From assembly GCA_034509495.1 (NCBI GenBank), contig CM067513.1, positions 21,898,979 through 21,962,978 on the forward strand: a stretch of 64,000 bases of DNA, given 5' to 3'. Source of the stretch: Acestrorhynchus altus (Eukaryota > Chordata > Actinopteri > Characiformes > Acestrorhynchidae). The notes beneath the pieces were generated by a model, which had not been told where the DNA came from, did no database searches, and saw only the letters and a program-made list of their open reading frames with translations. Positions 47,300-59,639 of this stretch are shown piece by piece. The position numbers and the translations under genes are program-made. The first letter of the stretch is position 1, and every line of letters begins with the position of its first letter.

Positions 47300-48310
47300 T
47301 CCACCCCCCCATCAGCTCTGGAGGGGTCAGGATAGTAACACATGCTCAAATAAGGAGCTTCGGTTGTGATTAACACTGCGACTATTTTTGATAAATACGT
47401 CTAAGCTTTATTTTCTTAAGGATATGTGAGCTGGCGTAAGTTTTGGCAAGGCTGGAATGTTTGAAGTGGTGCAAGCCAGCTGCTCAAGAGGGGGGATACT
47501 TGCTGAGGTTTGTTTATTCGCAAGCTTATAACCTTTAAGCTCCAGCCCTTCAGGTTTGCCCTACTCAAAAAAAGGCACATTTGGAAACAGATCATTTTCT
47601 TAACCTCCCTGTAACTCTCTGAGTCCCTCCATCACAGCAGCAGGCGATTCCGGAACCTGACCACAGTCTTGACATCATGTTCTGTTGCAGCACACGATAC
47701 ATCTGTAAACACTGGCTAAATGCAGCCAGTAGGGTTCTCACAATGAACTTCCCTTGCCCCACCCCAAACACACACACACATATACACACACACATTCACT
47801 CCAAAGCCTCTCCATCAATTTCTGAAGGGAGCACAGATATCCAATGGATGTGCTAAAATTCCCCGCTGTGCCTGGTCCGTTAGTGACGGACCTGTGACAA
47901 AGCCTCACACCTCGTGGCCGGCCCAGCGTCCCATCTCTGGCTCTCAACTCTGACATCTGCTCAGGGTTGGGGTTTCATTCGAAAGGGGGGCAGAGGGAGT
48001 CAATCTGCTCCTTTTTAAAAAAGAGCCTCGCAGTGCCCTGGGTGCTGATAGCAGGGTTGGGGGTGGGAGAGATGAGGAATCTGCACCATTTCTCTTGCTG
48101 GCACCACTGGTGTGCTTTTCTACAACCCTTCCCCATCAACGCCGCCACAACTTGAAGCCGTCTTTCATATCCTCCCACGGCTCCAGATTGACAGGCCTCA
48201 GACAGTTCAGGTGATGAGGAGGAGAGGGTGCGAATGGAGATAGAGAGGTGCCATGTTTGAACACTTCCTAAAGAAGAAAGGCTGATACTCTGCAAAAAAA
48301 CCCTGCTCTT
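47300..48310. promoter_or_regulatory. Candidate conserved non-coding region
   Basis: Repeat-poor, GC-richer sequence with retained CpGs (GATAAATACGTCTAAGC, GTTAGTGACGGACC, CACCTCGTGGCCGG, CATCAACGCCGCCACAAC). A short (CA)n lies near 47768-47792. Open frames on both strands lack motifs. It may hold more than one element; boundaries are approximate. Confidence 0.33.
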
Positions 48311-48555
48311 TTTGGCAAGTCAGCATCATGACTATTTGAGGACTCTGACAGATTGTGCTAATGTGTTTATTTAGTTGATCAAAATGTGGACTGGAACCGT
48401 TTACAAGCTTTATTTATGTCGCTGACTAACTCAGTCACTGACAGAATGAGACAACATCAATCATCTTGTTTTGAGGGAAAGACCACTTAAAAACTTCTGG
48501 TACATGTCCGTATGTTTTGCTCTGAAAGCAACTAAAACAAATTTGTGAGAAAGGT
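48311..48555. other. Unique stretch
   Basis: No recognised feature. Confidence 0.4.
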
Positions 48556-48860
48556 CCTTCACTTGATTCCATAGAGGAACTACTTTTAATGCCTTTAAAA
48601 ACCCTTCAATAGCTCAACATTCCTTGTAAATGAACTATGAATGTACAGGAACCATTTTAGAGTACAAAGAACCTCCACATAATGAGGTTCAATAATTATT
48701 CTGTTTAGACCATAGAGAATCCAACTTTTAATGGTATGTATTAAAAGGTTCTTAACATGCACAGATCTTCTTTTGAAACATGGTTCTTCATGTTCATTGG
48801 TGTACAGATTCTTAAAATAATCATTTTTTAATCTTAGTCCATAAAAGGAACCATTTATGC
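48556..48860. repeat. GGTTCTT/AAGAACC-type repeat, copy 1
   Basis: Recurring words: GAGGAACTAC, GGAACCATTTTAGAGTAC, AAGAACCTCC, AAAAGGTTCTTAAC, CATGGTTCTTCATG, AAAGGAACCATTTATG. These make up a known style of fish repeat built of 'GGTTCTTTAAAGAACC' modules. A related copy lies at 51675-51870. Class not resolved. Confidence 0.55.
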
Positions 48861-49129
48861 ATTTAAACTGTTATTTGATTGTGTAGAATTGTACATAAAA
48901 CCTTTGCCTTTATTATGAATATTTCAAGGACAATATGTTGGCTGTGTTGCTCCATTTTATATGGAGCACTTGATTGCAACCTATTAATTTTATAATAATG
49001 AAAATATATCCACGATTCAAATATTTTACTTCTCTCAATTAAAGTGATCTTTAATAACATAACATTGTCAATAACAATTTTATATGCAATAAAGTTAAAA
49101 TAATCTATATATAGGTTTGCTTTTGCATT

Positions 49130-49960
49130 ATGTTAGGTGTAGAAGCAAAGCTGCAGAAAGGGGTATCGTTTCTCTGTGTAATTCCAGTCTCTGACTCTGC
49201 TTTAGCGGCTGAACACAAGCAGCATTCTTCTCCCAGATAAAAATCACCTCAGCACATTTGTAGGACATGTAGCCACTTTACTGCTCTCAAAGATTAAGAC
49301 TCACACGCGCATGACTTTTAAAGGTGATGGCTATTATCGCTCTGTGTACTACCCTGGAGAAGAGAAGGACTTCAAATAAGGACATTAAGGAGAAATTCTG
49401 AACCTAGAGGAAAATGTTTGGAATCCAGATGTATTCGTATTCATGGGTACAGCCTAATACTGTTGGTAAAGTAATACCACAGCCTAGTATAGCACGCTTT
49501 TGTGTGGACAAGCTGTGACTTAGTGCTTGCACCAGAGCTGATATTGTTGGTTCAGCTGAAGAACGACTCTTCCCTGTGGGAGAGAGCAGACACACTCACA
49601 GTAGCAGTATTACAAATGCAGCCAGAAAAATCCATTAGATAAAGGCTAGTTAACTGCCTAATTATTCTCAAGATAGAATTATCTGGGCACTAAATGTTCA
49701 CTGAATGAACAAGAAGTAATAACAATGCTTATTTTAATTCTCATCTTACTAATTAGAGTGAAAGGGCGTATCAAATCCAGTTATGAATTCATCCATATTA
49801 GTGGAGAGAATGCAGCAGCAGGTAATTATAAAGAATTTATTACCCTGCTCAGAAACGTTATTTACTGCCAGGCCGAGTAAGTTTGGTTATTAAGAAACCT
49901 GACTGTTGGTGATCAATTACAAAACTACTTCAACAAAAGGCTCAAATATTTCTTGGGAGT
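49130..49960. promoter_or_regulatory. Candidate conserved non-coding region
   Basis: Long unique sequence with CTGCTTTAGCGGCTG, CACACGCGCATGAC, GGCTATTATCGCTCTG and clustered homeodomain-like words: TAGTTAACTGCCTAATTATTC near 49647-49667, CATCTTACTAATTAGAG near 49743-49759, GCAGGTAATTATAAAG near 49819-49834. CTGCCAGGCCGAGTAAG near 49866. One of the most enhancer-like regions in the right half. Confidence 0.4.
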
Positions 49961-51674
49961 CATTAGACAGATCATGCTGTGTTTTCCAATTGAACTGTCA
50001 ATTCACCTACCCTAGTACAATCAGCACCACTATGTTGATCCTATTCAAGTCAGTAATGTAATCTACATTTAAATTAATTACTACGTGACTTTGACCAAAT
50101 GCCAGGGATAGTCTTCAGAAAAGAGGCGGCAATAACTTATTAGTGCAAAGGAGTTCGTGTTGGTAAAGCGATTGCATGAAATCACTGAAAGGTCTCAACT
50201 TTTAATGTCTCTTACAAACATTTACTTAACTATATTAGGGTAGCAAAAAGGTGACAAAGTAAAAGGAAATTTAAGTATATAATTTTGACAAATTACCTTC
50301 AAAACCTCAAATTTTGTGTGAACAATTTTTGAGAGGAATTTAAATCTTCAATAAGGTGCACTTTTTCATTGTATTAATCTGCACTCATGAATTCTGAAAT
50401 GTTATTTTACAGTTGTACTGTCACATATGCAAATAATTTAATCTGACCATCCATAAGAATGAAAATGTTTGACACCATAATGAAGGAGTTATTATCTGTA
50501 TCTTGTACTTGTGATGTACATTCTCCATTTCTTCTTCTTTTTTTTCTTTTTTTTAACTAGGATTTTACTTGTTTTCAGAGCAGATACCAAAACAAATTGT
50601 GTATTAAAAGTTTAGCCACAAATAAATGTATTGTCTTTATAACACAGCTTAAACACAGCAGGGAATAAGTGGCCCTGAAATGTTCCTCATAAAGTGCCCT
50701 CACTCCTGTTTGCTCTGACATGCCACCACTGACAAACCAACAGTATGTCTGTTTAACAAGACACTTTGAATGGCAAGCATATTACTTTGCAACACATAAT
50801 AATTTTGTTATGGTGGGTTTTGTATGCTGAAATATAGAGATACGTTTTGGTGTCGCTCAGTAACCAGTTCCTCCTCCTCTGATTTTGAATGTTACTTCTT
50901 GTATTTCTTTCTTAATAATAGCTTTTAGATTGTGGTTTTTTATTATTTTCAAATTTCTAGCAGTCTTATGTTTCATTCAACAATTTCTTTAACAGTAAGG
51001 GTGCGAGACAAATAACAAAACCATCCTCTAGACTGTGATTTTTATAAGACATGCAAGAATGATCCACTGCTCATTAGCAAGGTTTAACACTTTCCATTGT
51101 AATCATTATTCTACACCTTCTGAAGTCTTTTTTATCAGAATAAACTATTTAAGCTTCATTTAGATGGGATTTTGCAACTGCTGCTTATAGATTCAACAGA
51201 GTACAGTTTTATTGTGGCCTGTTACACATAGATGCAGGTACATGTAGTGCTGGTGTGAGCAAACTGAGAGGGCTATGGAACCATTGCCCTCTAGAGGCCA
51301 CTCCCTATGTAAGTATATTCTGAAGAATTTTGACTGAAGTGCATATTTAGTTATGCATATTTGAACATTTTACTTAAGCCTCAGACAAAACTATCTAAAA
51401 AGTAAAAAAAAGTTATGAACAAGTTCCACATTAATCTACATTTATACTGCATGAAGTGTGATAAAATGAAATGAAAATTGAACATGCAGGCATGCCTCTA
51501 AAAATATCTCTTCCACATGACCTCAGAAATATAAAAACACACTGTATATACATTTTGGGACTGACATATTGTTTTTGGGATAAAGTTCTATTGTTAAATA
51601 TTGCACTTTTATGATTATGAATGCTCTACTACTCTATCCATTTCTACATCCAATATACGTTCCCTCTTATTTGA
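49961..51674. other. AT-rich non-coding stretch
   Basis: Unique patch with CpGs at 50100-50190 (GGCGGCAATAAC, AGCGATTGCATG) could be a further small regulatory element. The rest has T-rich tracts near 50537-50556 and no gene. Confidence 0.4.
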
Positions 51675-51870
51675 GTACTATAAAGGGTTCTTTGAGCAGT
51701 GCCATGGAAAACCTTTTTTTCTTGCCTAAATTTGTAAAAGACACACCCACACATCTGTATCACCAATATGTTTTTTAGAAACAATCTTCTCAAGAATCTT
51801 CTCATATAAGTTCTTAAATGGCTTGACCCAAAGAAAGCTTTGTAGGAGCTTGATCTTTTTTTTTAAGTAG
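51675..51870. repeat. GGTTCTT-type repeat, copy 2
   Basis: TATAAAGGGTTCTTTGAGCA, GTGCCATGGAAAACCTTTTT and AAATGGCTTGACCCAAAGAA follow the word order of the same fish repeat style as 48556-48860. A minus-strand open frame across it is a by-product. Confidence 0.5.
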
Positions 51871-52009
51871 ATTCCTCCATCTACATATAAGTCACAAGAG
51901 GGTTTCAGGCCTCCCATGAAAACTGCCTATTTTTGTGTTTTATGGTCATTGCCTAAATGCAGTGCAAAAGAAGTAGCAGGACAGGAAGAAGAATGCAGCA
52001 CCAGCATCC

Positions 52010-52645
52010 TTGTTTAATTAACAGTGCCTCCTTTACGATTTGCTGGCGTGAATTTGCCTTGTTTTTATGAAGCAAGATCCTATTTTTCTCATTTTTCTCC
52101 TTTTGTTTCTAAGAGAGGGAACGGATCTGGCTCTATGGGACATTTAAATAGAGAGCTAATTCAAGCGTAGGGACTCTTTTTCGACTGGGCTATGCTCACT
52201 GGGCCCTTTTGTGTGCTGCCCCTCACTCCATGTGTCCTCGCTTTCCTGGCTGGTCAGATTTTTTCTTCTGCTTTTTTTGTCTGTGTTGGATAATCAGCTT
52301 GGACCGTTTGAGTCAGATGTGGTGGGAACTGGGCCTGCTTGGGGCTCCTCTCTGAAGGTGTTTGTTGTTAAATAGAACAATTCGGCTGTCTCTTTAGAAA
52401 GCCTGACAAAAGCAAATACTCCCTGCTGAAAATTTTCTTAGCCCGTTGCACAAAGGCTCAAGTTTGTTTAAGAAATTGCCGCTAAAGAAAGCGTCAACCC
52501 ATTAAGGTAATTATATGGAACCTGTGTCCTATAAAGGCTTAATTGATGTTAATGTTTGTCTAATTGGGGATTCAGGGAGAGCAAAGGACTAAAGGTCTTC
52601 ATAGCACTTTCAGGCGAGGCTCTGAAAAGGGTCCTTCTGGTTTTC
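52010..52645. promoter_or_regulatory. Candidate conserved non-coding region
   Basis: Unique, repeat-free sequence flanked by AT-rich DNA. Words of note: CCTTTACGATTTGCTGGCGTG near 52029-52049, GAGAGCTAATTCAAGCGTAG near 52151-52170, TGCCGCTAAAGAAAGCGTC near 52478-52496, CTTAATTGATGTTAATG near 52539-52555 (homeodomain-like). Among the best enhancer candidates by eye. Confidence 0.4.
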
Positions 52646-54430
52646 ACACTTCCCACAATGGCTGCCCGTCTTTCTCACATTACGGCCTGTTTTCAGCTAT
52701 TTCCAGCATTCTGCAGCACTACTTAGAGCACAAAATAAGGGTGAAGAGCCATTGTCTGGTGCAAGCACTTCTCAAAGAGTGTTCCTGACAGGAATTGTTA
52801 GAGGACTCATGTTGAAGACAAGGGGGTGTGAGGGTGAAAGCCACTGTCATGCACTCTTGTCATGTCTCCGGTGTACGGCAATGGGACTCCTAATTGCTGC
52901 ATCTGTTTTTTCATAGCACCAATTCATTTAAACAAAATACTTCAGTCAGCACCTCCTGTTCCTACAGCCAAGCACAAGTTTGGCTATTGTAAATGTCAAT
53001 GCATTTGCATGTGTTTGTGTGTGCATTCGCCGGCATGTATTTGTTAAAATAGCACATGGAACATCTCCTAACACTTGCTCACAGCTTTAGCTGGGCTCTG
53101 ACACAAATCCCTCATCGTGGTCATGTCACACGTTCTGTGTGAATAGAAAAGCCCTTGGTGGTATTGTTTGTTTTGCAAAGGGGCAGAACTTTGGCTATGC
53201 TGGACAGAGAATTTATTTTTGTGCTACCTTATAATATAGACCCTGTTTCTGGAATTAACATATGGTAGAGAAGAGAAATATGATGTTTTCACATCTTTAG
53301 TGTTTTTTTAACTGATCTTTCTCAGAAAACACTTGCATGGTTCTATTCAGACCCTCTGACCATTTCAAATATTTCTCCTTGGTCTAATTGCTAAGGTTGG
53401 TGTTAACAACCAATGCCATTTCCACACAAAGTTAAAATAGGGCTAATGGTGAATGGCAAACTGATTGTACCGCTGTCAGCCTCCTGCATAGGCTCTTTCT
53501 GCAGATGGGAAGTGTGAAGGATGAAGGGGATGGGGGTGGCGGTGGGGGGGAGGAGGAAAAGGCACTTCATTTAACTTGCACCAAGCTGATTGGAGTGGAG
53601 AAGGCAATTCAGATCTTGAGTGGATTTCCCATTGCAGAACCTTCGTTCAATCCACACCCATTTCCGCAGGCCTCCTGTCAGTCACGGCACACAAGGCAAA
53701 CCCTGGCACAACTCAATGGTTCTCCTCCACCTGCACACAATAGCAACACCAAAAAAAAAGAAAAAAGAAAGAGACGTCTTAGCACTACATAGCTATATGT
53801 AGGCTTTAAAAATATTCACTGTGTTAATGACCCTACTTGACTGACCTTTGCCCTAAGTGGCCCAGGAGCTTGTTGGAGCTCACATTGTGCACTGGTCAGT
53901 CAACCTCCTGCAGAGAACAGTATTACTGTTTTCCATTGCACCTCACATATTCCTCACCTGAACCCTCAGCCACCTCCTCTGCAATGTGTCAGTAGCCACA
54001 ATAATGACAAGCACAATAACAAGCCACACTCATTGCCTACTAGTTCATCTCAGAAAATTATTAAAACATTAAATTCATCTGACATCATTTTATTTTCCTT
54101 ATATGTAAATTGACATTTTTTTGTTGCTGTCTCTCATAGCTCTTGAAAATCATAAATTGAGAATTTCATTACAATATTTAAATTCTGATTGGAATAAATT
54201 ACAAATCACTCATAAAGTTGAAAAAATATTGAAAAGCTTGAAATGTAATCAATTTGAGTGTAATGAATATAAAATATATCACAGGTTGTTTTTTTTCAAT
54301 TACATTATGAACAAAAAACATTTTCATATTTTTTTAAATATTTTTTATATTGCACTCATTAGTAAATATTCAATTTAATAATTCTTTGATAACACTCAAA
54401 ATGAGCCATAGTTTGCTTTGATCTTTATTA
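52646..54430. other. Non-coding stretch
   Basis: Contains a G-rich tract at 53526-53550 (possible G-quadruplex) and an A-rich tract near 53752-53771. 52850-53160 retains some CpGs (TCCGGTGTACGGC, CATTCGCCGGCATG). No gene recognised. Confidence 0.4.
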
Positions 54431-54982
54431 TAGACACACCATATATAAGTATTGGGACAATCATTCCTGATTTCTTCCAAAATCAAGGGATTTAAAAAAG
54501 TTTGTCCTGTGTTTGTTAGTGTAACTGTCTCTACTGTCTAGGGAGAGCTTTCTAAATTTCTAAATTTTGGAGCATTGCTGAGAGGATTTGATTGTATTTA
54601 GCTACAAGAGCATTAGGAAGTCAGTACCCAGGATGATCTCCACCCACCTCATTCCTCCCCAACTCCTTCCAAAAATTTTGGATGGAGCACCATCATTTCA
54701 GAGAACACAGATCCACTGCTCTACGACTTAATACTGGGGGATTTATACCTCTCTCTTTATACTTCTCATGCCTAGAAACAGGCATGGTGCCAATAGGCTT
54801 ATGGTTATCTGCTCCAAATAGAATCTTATTCTATTGGTAATAATGTTAGACAGGGACTAGACAAATTGTGTGTGTTCACTTGTACATGTGTGTCAACAAT
54901 GGGTGCAAAAGTGACAATGGGGTTGAAGTAGCTGAATATTTCATTAGAAAGGGTGTCCACATACATTTGGACATTCAGTGTT
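54431..54982 (+). mobile_element. Non-autonomous Tc1-related MITE, copy C (near full length)
   Basis: The left end reads ACACCATATATAAGTATTGG. The right end, reverse-complemented, reads ACACTGAATGTCCAAATGTA followed by TGTGGACACC, a Tc1-like terminal inverted repeat. The interior carries GTAACTGTCTCTACTGTC, TTTGGAGCATTGCTGAGAGG, GATGATCTCCACCCACCTC, CCCCAACTCCTTCC, GGCATGGTGCCAATAGGC and TCTTATTCTATTGGTAAT. Read on the minus strand, parts resemble the last portion of a Tc1 transposase gene, so the element looks like a deletion derivative. It depends on an autonomous relative for movement. Best preserved of the four copies. Confidence 0.87.
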
Positions 54983-55229
54983 ATCAAAAACTGGTTAATT
55001 AAAAGTTAAAACCTGTGGGGGAAAAAACAAACAAAAAAAACCAGTTTGGGAATTTTAGATGAATGTACTTCTGTGCTACTGGAAAGATAATTGGTTTACA
55101 AGAAACGATTAAAAAACAGATGGTTCGAAGACTGTCATCTTTACTACAAAAGTGGCTCTATCAAAATGTCACAGAGTAACTTAATCACAGTATTTTGTTG
55201 AGGAAAATTATCTAAAAACCCTGTCTACA

Positions 55230-55760
55230 AAGTGTCGCATTACTCATCAAAGTACTTTACGGATTGAATAATGACCAAGGGTTATGGCCTCTAACCCTAG
55301 CGGGTGACCTGTGGATACAAGCGAGTCAGTAGGGGAAAAAAGCTCTGCGACTGCCCTCTCCTTAGCTCAGCCTCTCTGGAACAGAAACTCGACTCCACCG
55401 CCATAATCAGTTTAGTACTGTTTTTGTTCTCTGGTAAGTGGACAAAATATTTGGATGATCTTGAGCAAGCACAATAATTGAATATGTGATTTGGTAGTAG
55501 CAGGTGTTTGGAATCTTGAGCTTGTCTTTACATAATGAAGCATTCTGTAAACAAAAGCAAGTTGTTATGTTGCTACGGCATGCTGGGGATATGCTCAAAT
55601 GAAACAACTAATTTTCTTGATAGCATACTGTAATCATGCTGTTCCTCTACCACGCACTGTGCTGAGTGGTGTGTTGCCTATTAATTCATTCTCCTTCTCT
55701 CCGGTGAGAGAGAGGGCCCTCCTTCTACTAGTAAACTGCTATTATTCATTACACCTCTAG
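55230..55760. promoter_or_regulatory. Candidate conserved non-coding block
   Basis: CpG-retaining left part (AAGTGTCGCATTACTC, CTAACCCTAGCGGGTGACC, ACAAGCGAGTCAG, CTCTGCGACTGCC, AACTCGACTCCACCGCC) at 55232-55405, then less distinctive sequence, then CCTATTAATTCATTC near 55677-55691. Role inferred. Confidence 0.33.
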
Positions 55761-56224
55761 GCCTATAAGTACAAATAATCCCTGGGGTTTGAAAGAGTGA
55801 AATAATTATTGTTATTTGCTTGGATGTGGTTGGAGTATGGCTTGCAGATCTATGATGGTTTGGATATGTATAAATAAAAAATAAAACAAATGAATAAATA
55901 AATAACATACATGCCTTAACACACACTCCTCTGTATGAGAATGATATTGAATTAGAAGCCAGCAAGTATTGTTTGAGTGCCACAAACAACAAATGTGAAG
56001 CTAGCTGTGCTAGCTGTCCAATTAGCCTATATTTACAATGTATTTAATAGTCCATATATGTGACTTCTTAAGTACTCATTTATATGTTAATGATAATGAT
56101 GATGTTGTCAAAAGACACTGACAAATATAAACTAGTAGCAAGCTCGCTTCATAATACCCAGAGAACTGCAGATAAAGCTAACAGTAATCCTGACTAGCTT
56201 CAATGCAAACTGTCCTTTGCACTG

Positions 56225-56296
56225 AGCACTTTTGTAAGTCGCTCTGGATAAGGGCGTCTGCTAAATGCCACAAATGTAAATGTAAATGTAAATGTC
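56225..56296 (+). repeat. Teleost SINE/LINE 3' tail with ATGTAA repeat
   Basis: TTTGTAAGTCGCTCTGGATA followed by AGGGCGTCTGCTAAATGCC and (AAATGT)n. This tail is extremely common in fish genomes at the 3' end of SINEs and related LINEs. The body upstream is not recognisable. Confidence 0.82.
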
Positions 56297-56729
56297 CTTA
56301 ACACATTAACTTTGACAAGCTGTTTAACAGACTCCCTGTACTCCTTTTATCTTCAGATGCTTTTTAGTCAGACTTTATAAAGTGTTATTGTTTCTGATTA
56401 AGATTCCTAGCATTTACAAGTCCAAACAGTTCCAAACTGTATCTGACAAGACAATACATTCCTCTTTTGTTCTAAGGACAAATGCAAAAGTATATTTATC
56501 GTCACCAAAGAACAAAAAAGTACATCATTCATTCACTAAAAAACACCTAGTTTCTCATACAGATCAAATTCCAAGCATTCTAAGTACTCCTTTCCTGCAT
56601 TTTTGTTCAATCTGCATTAATTTAATTAGGATTCCCACCCTTCCCATATTTTTTGTTAATTGCATAATTCTTTCCCTTGTTGTCAGTGTAGGTCACAGAC
56701 AGGGACAAAAGGAGCAAGGCAGACTCAGA

Positions 56730-57005
56730 TCCTTCCTGCTTTAGCTTGTGATTTGGGGCAGGAATCAGACGGTGGCCACTTGTTACACCCTGTGTGACCC
56801 TCTTTGTCCTGCACCTGTGTGCAGTTCCCTCCCCCAAAGGGGGCAAGAAAACAGAACGAGAGTCAGGTTAGAGGTCATGGGTTGGAGCTCTCTGAAGAGG
56901 AAGTTGTTGTTTTTCAAAACAGCAAGATGCTTATCACTCTCATCTGATTTGACAGCCATCTGTCAGTCAAGGAATTTAGATGCTTGCTTTGCCCCTAAAC
57001 ACAAA
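56730..57005. promoter_or_regulatory. Candidate enhancer block with paired MEIS/PBX words
   Basis: TGACAG at 56950-56955 and its complement CTGTCA at 56960-56965 face each other four bases apart, with TGTCAGTCAA continuing as a PBX/MEIS-like word. The block also includes TCAGACGGTGGCCAC and TCCTGCACCTGTGTGC (E-box). Unique sequence. Confidence 0.4.
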
Positions 57006-57501
57006 TCAATATGATGTTATAATGCTGTAGAGTGAAACAAATGTAAATCTTCCATTATTTGTTTCTTTTTGATATTATAAAAAACACTGTTATCACAGAC
57101 TCTGAGCAGAAACAACTGGATGAATTCTACATCTCTGATGTGCAGTATGTTGATTTGTACCCAGGAGGTTTTTGAAAGGGCCATATCTTCTGTCAGACAG
57201 GAGGTAAGAGGAGTAGCTGTGGGCTGATGCACTGTAATGCTGCAGTGTGGATACACTATACATTATTAAAGAAACAGTGCGCCATGTAGTATATCAATCG
57301 CTTAATCAAAATTTCCTAATTTGTAATTTTTTTTTTTAATAACAGGAAGTTTTTTTCAAGGTTTATTTATTTGTTTTTTTAATTTGTAGTATTTGTAGTA
57401 AATGGACTTCACACATTTGGGAGGGAGATAAAGTAAATAAATGTGTGGTATGCCTGACAAACTGTTTAGAACTGATTAGAATTGCTTTATTTTACTTTTG
57501 T

Positions 57502-57504
<3 letters not shown>
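57006..57504. other. AT-rich stretch
   Basis: Nothing recognised; poly-T near 57328-57336. Confidence 0.45.
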
Positions 57505-57558
<54 letters not shown>

Positions 57559-57562
57559 GTTA

Positions 57563-57600
<38 letters not shown>
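57505..57600. repeat. (TA)n microsatellite
   Basis: About 96 bases of alternating AT with three short interruptions (CATATGTT and CATA). Self-complementary along its length. Confidence 0.98.
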
Positions 57601-58155
57601 GTTGGATGATCTTTGCTGAGCAAAGGAGAACTTATAGCATTGCAAGCAGACAGAGAGGAGGCTTTAATGTAAAAAATGATTGCTACTGAAAAAAAGAGAA
57701 AGAAGGGTTAAAACAGCGAGAGTTAATTATGAGATGTAATATGTAACAGCATAAATAACTTGTAATCTGCCATTTGTACTCAACAGTAGTGTTTACTAAA
57801 AAGCTAATATGTTGTAGCAATATGAATGAACTAGGAGAGAGTATTATAGTGATATTGGTGGCTGTGGGGTTGTGAAACAGTATAAAATGTAATGCATTTT
57901 AAATCTTTAATGTATGGTAATGATATGGTATATGGGCACATGATGTTTGGTATGTTTGTCTGTTTATGTTGTAGTGCAGTATGCCCTCACTCCAAGCAAC
58001 ATTTCTCCTCTAGGCAAATAAAAACTATGACTATGACTATGAAGTTGGGTCCAAACTTGATAAATTAATGAGCTACAATATATCTCATGCACATCTAGAC
58101 AGGACATGTTTATTTGCATGTTTATTTGCTCACTAATATTATAATGAACATAATA
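57601..58155. other. AT-rich stretch
   Basis: Includes a short CTATGA triple near 58025-58040. Nothing recognised. Confidence 0.45.
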
Positions 58156-58216
<61 letters not shown>

Positions 58217-58226
58217 TTAATAATAA
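58156..58226 (+). repeat. (AAT)n microsatellite
   Basis: About 70 bases of AAT trinucleotide with one ATTAAT interruption near the end. Confidence 0.98.
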
Positions 58227-59635
58227 AGTATAAACAAACTAGATATGCTAAAATAGTGAATGTATAAAATGTCCTCCTGTAGGTCCTACTGAGTATTCCA
58301 GGCTGGTATGGAAGAGGAAACAAAGCTGCTGTTTAGAGAAGTGTGCAGCAGGGAAAATACAAGTGTGTCTGTAGAGCAGGTAGAGTGCAGACCTGTGGAC
58401 ACTGAGATAGTTGCTGTGCAGGTAAGCTCAGCTTTGGGAATGATGAAATGGGATTAGTGACAGTTGTAGATCCCCGCTTAGTTCATCACCTGGCATGTTG
58501 GTGTCAGCTTTCATCCATACAATGGCATGTGTTTGGAAACAAACCTAACTCCAAAACAAACAGCAGATACAATCACTGCGAATCTGTGGGAAACATAAAG
58601 GTTGGAATTTGGGATGTGATAGAAGGAATATTTCACAAATGTTTTTCCATTAACAGTACATAACCGAAAGCCTGAAAGCTTTAAAACTCATTCATGGTGG
58701 ATTTAGAGTTTAAGTGATCATTTTGAAAAGTAAATAAAATTACTGTATTAATATATATATATATAATATAGATACATATATCAGTAGCAATCCCCCCTCC
58801 CATTTATTTTTTTAATTTTTTTATTTATAGGCTTTTTGCAATTGTTGCAACCCCTGGTTTCAATCACCACCACTGATTGCACCAAAATTTACATGTCTGA
58901 TTAAACTACGCACACCTTTTTTTAAAAATAAGTGAATTTGCAATTTGAGGGGCTGAATAAATCCCCTTTTTTGTTAGTACACTGTGTTTTGAATCTAAAG
59001 CTGGAATGTGCTTAATTTCTTTATCTGCAGCAATATAAATGGTCATTTTCTGTCTTCATACTGGATAAGGCATTGCTTCAGACTTCAACAAAATCATTTA
59101 TGCCTATTGCTGGCATTCCGTTTACAGTGTTCATTCAATGGCTCTTAAATAGTAAACTATTACTGTTCTCACCCATGAATGGGTTATTATGTACAGGCAC
59201 GTGTGTAATTATTATTGACAGATCACCATTGTTATGAATGCCCATTTGCTCTGTTTTCTTGGAACTCAGAGTGAGAATTACATTGTTCTGAATTAATAAT
59301 GTGCAGATGTGTTTTTGCTTCTAGTCAGTAATCAGGGCACAGGGACCATCCTGCCTGCAAGATTGGTCTATTACCTTAAAGGAAAATTAAAAACAACCAA
59401 GTACCACAGCCCTGCCTTCTAAATAACATTATATTGCAATTGTAATTATTGTGCTGATCATTCACCACTTGCTTGAGTTCATGATTGAGGTACATCATAA
59501 AATTTGAACATAACCAAATGAGATGTACATCAAAACATTGGTCAGAAATTTGCAAAAAAATCCAACCCTTCTACACTTCTTTGCTGCATGACTTTATGTG
59601 CATTTTGGGGGGGAAATACTGCTTTTCTGCTATGA
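58227..59635. other. Non-coding stretch
   Basis: A donor-like GCAG|GTAAGC on the plus strand near 58420 has no convincing acceptor partner. Otherwise AT-rich, no gene. Confidence 0.4.
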
Positions 59636-59639
59636 CAAC

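Noticed and set aside
47738..48295. Open frames on both strands as exons
   Set aside because: No domain, no paired splice sites. GC-richer composition and retained CpGs fit a conserved non-coding block better.
55115..55135. TGGTTCGAAGAC as a tRNA T-arm
   Set aside because: No cloverleaf arms or acceptor stem can be built around it.
56382..56744. 120-codon plus-strand frame
   Set aside because: AT-rich composition, Lys/Ser/Ile/Leu-rich product without a recognisable motif. Adjacent to a SINE-type tail, so probably repeat debris.
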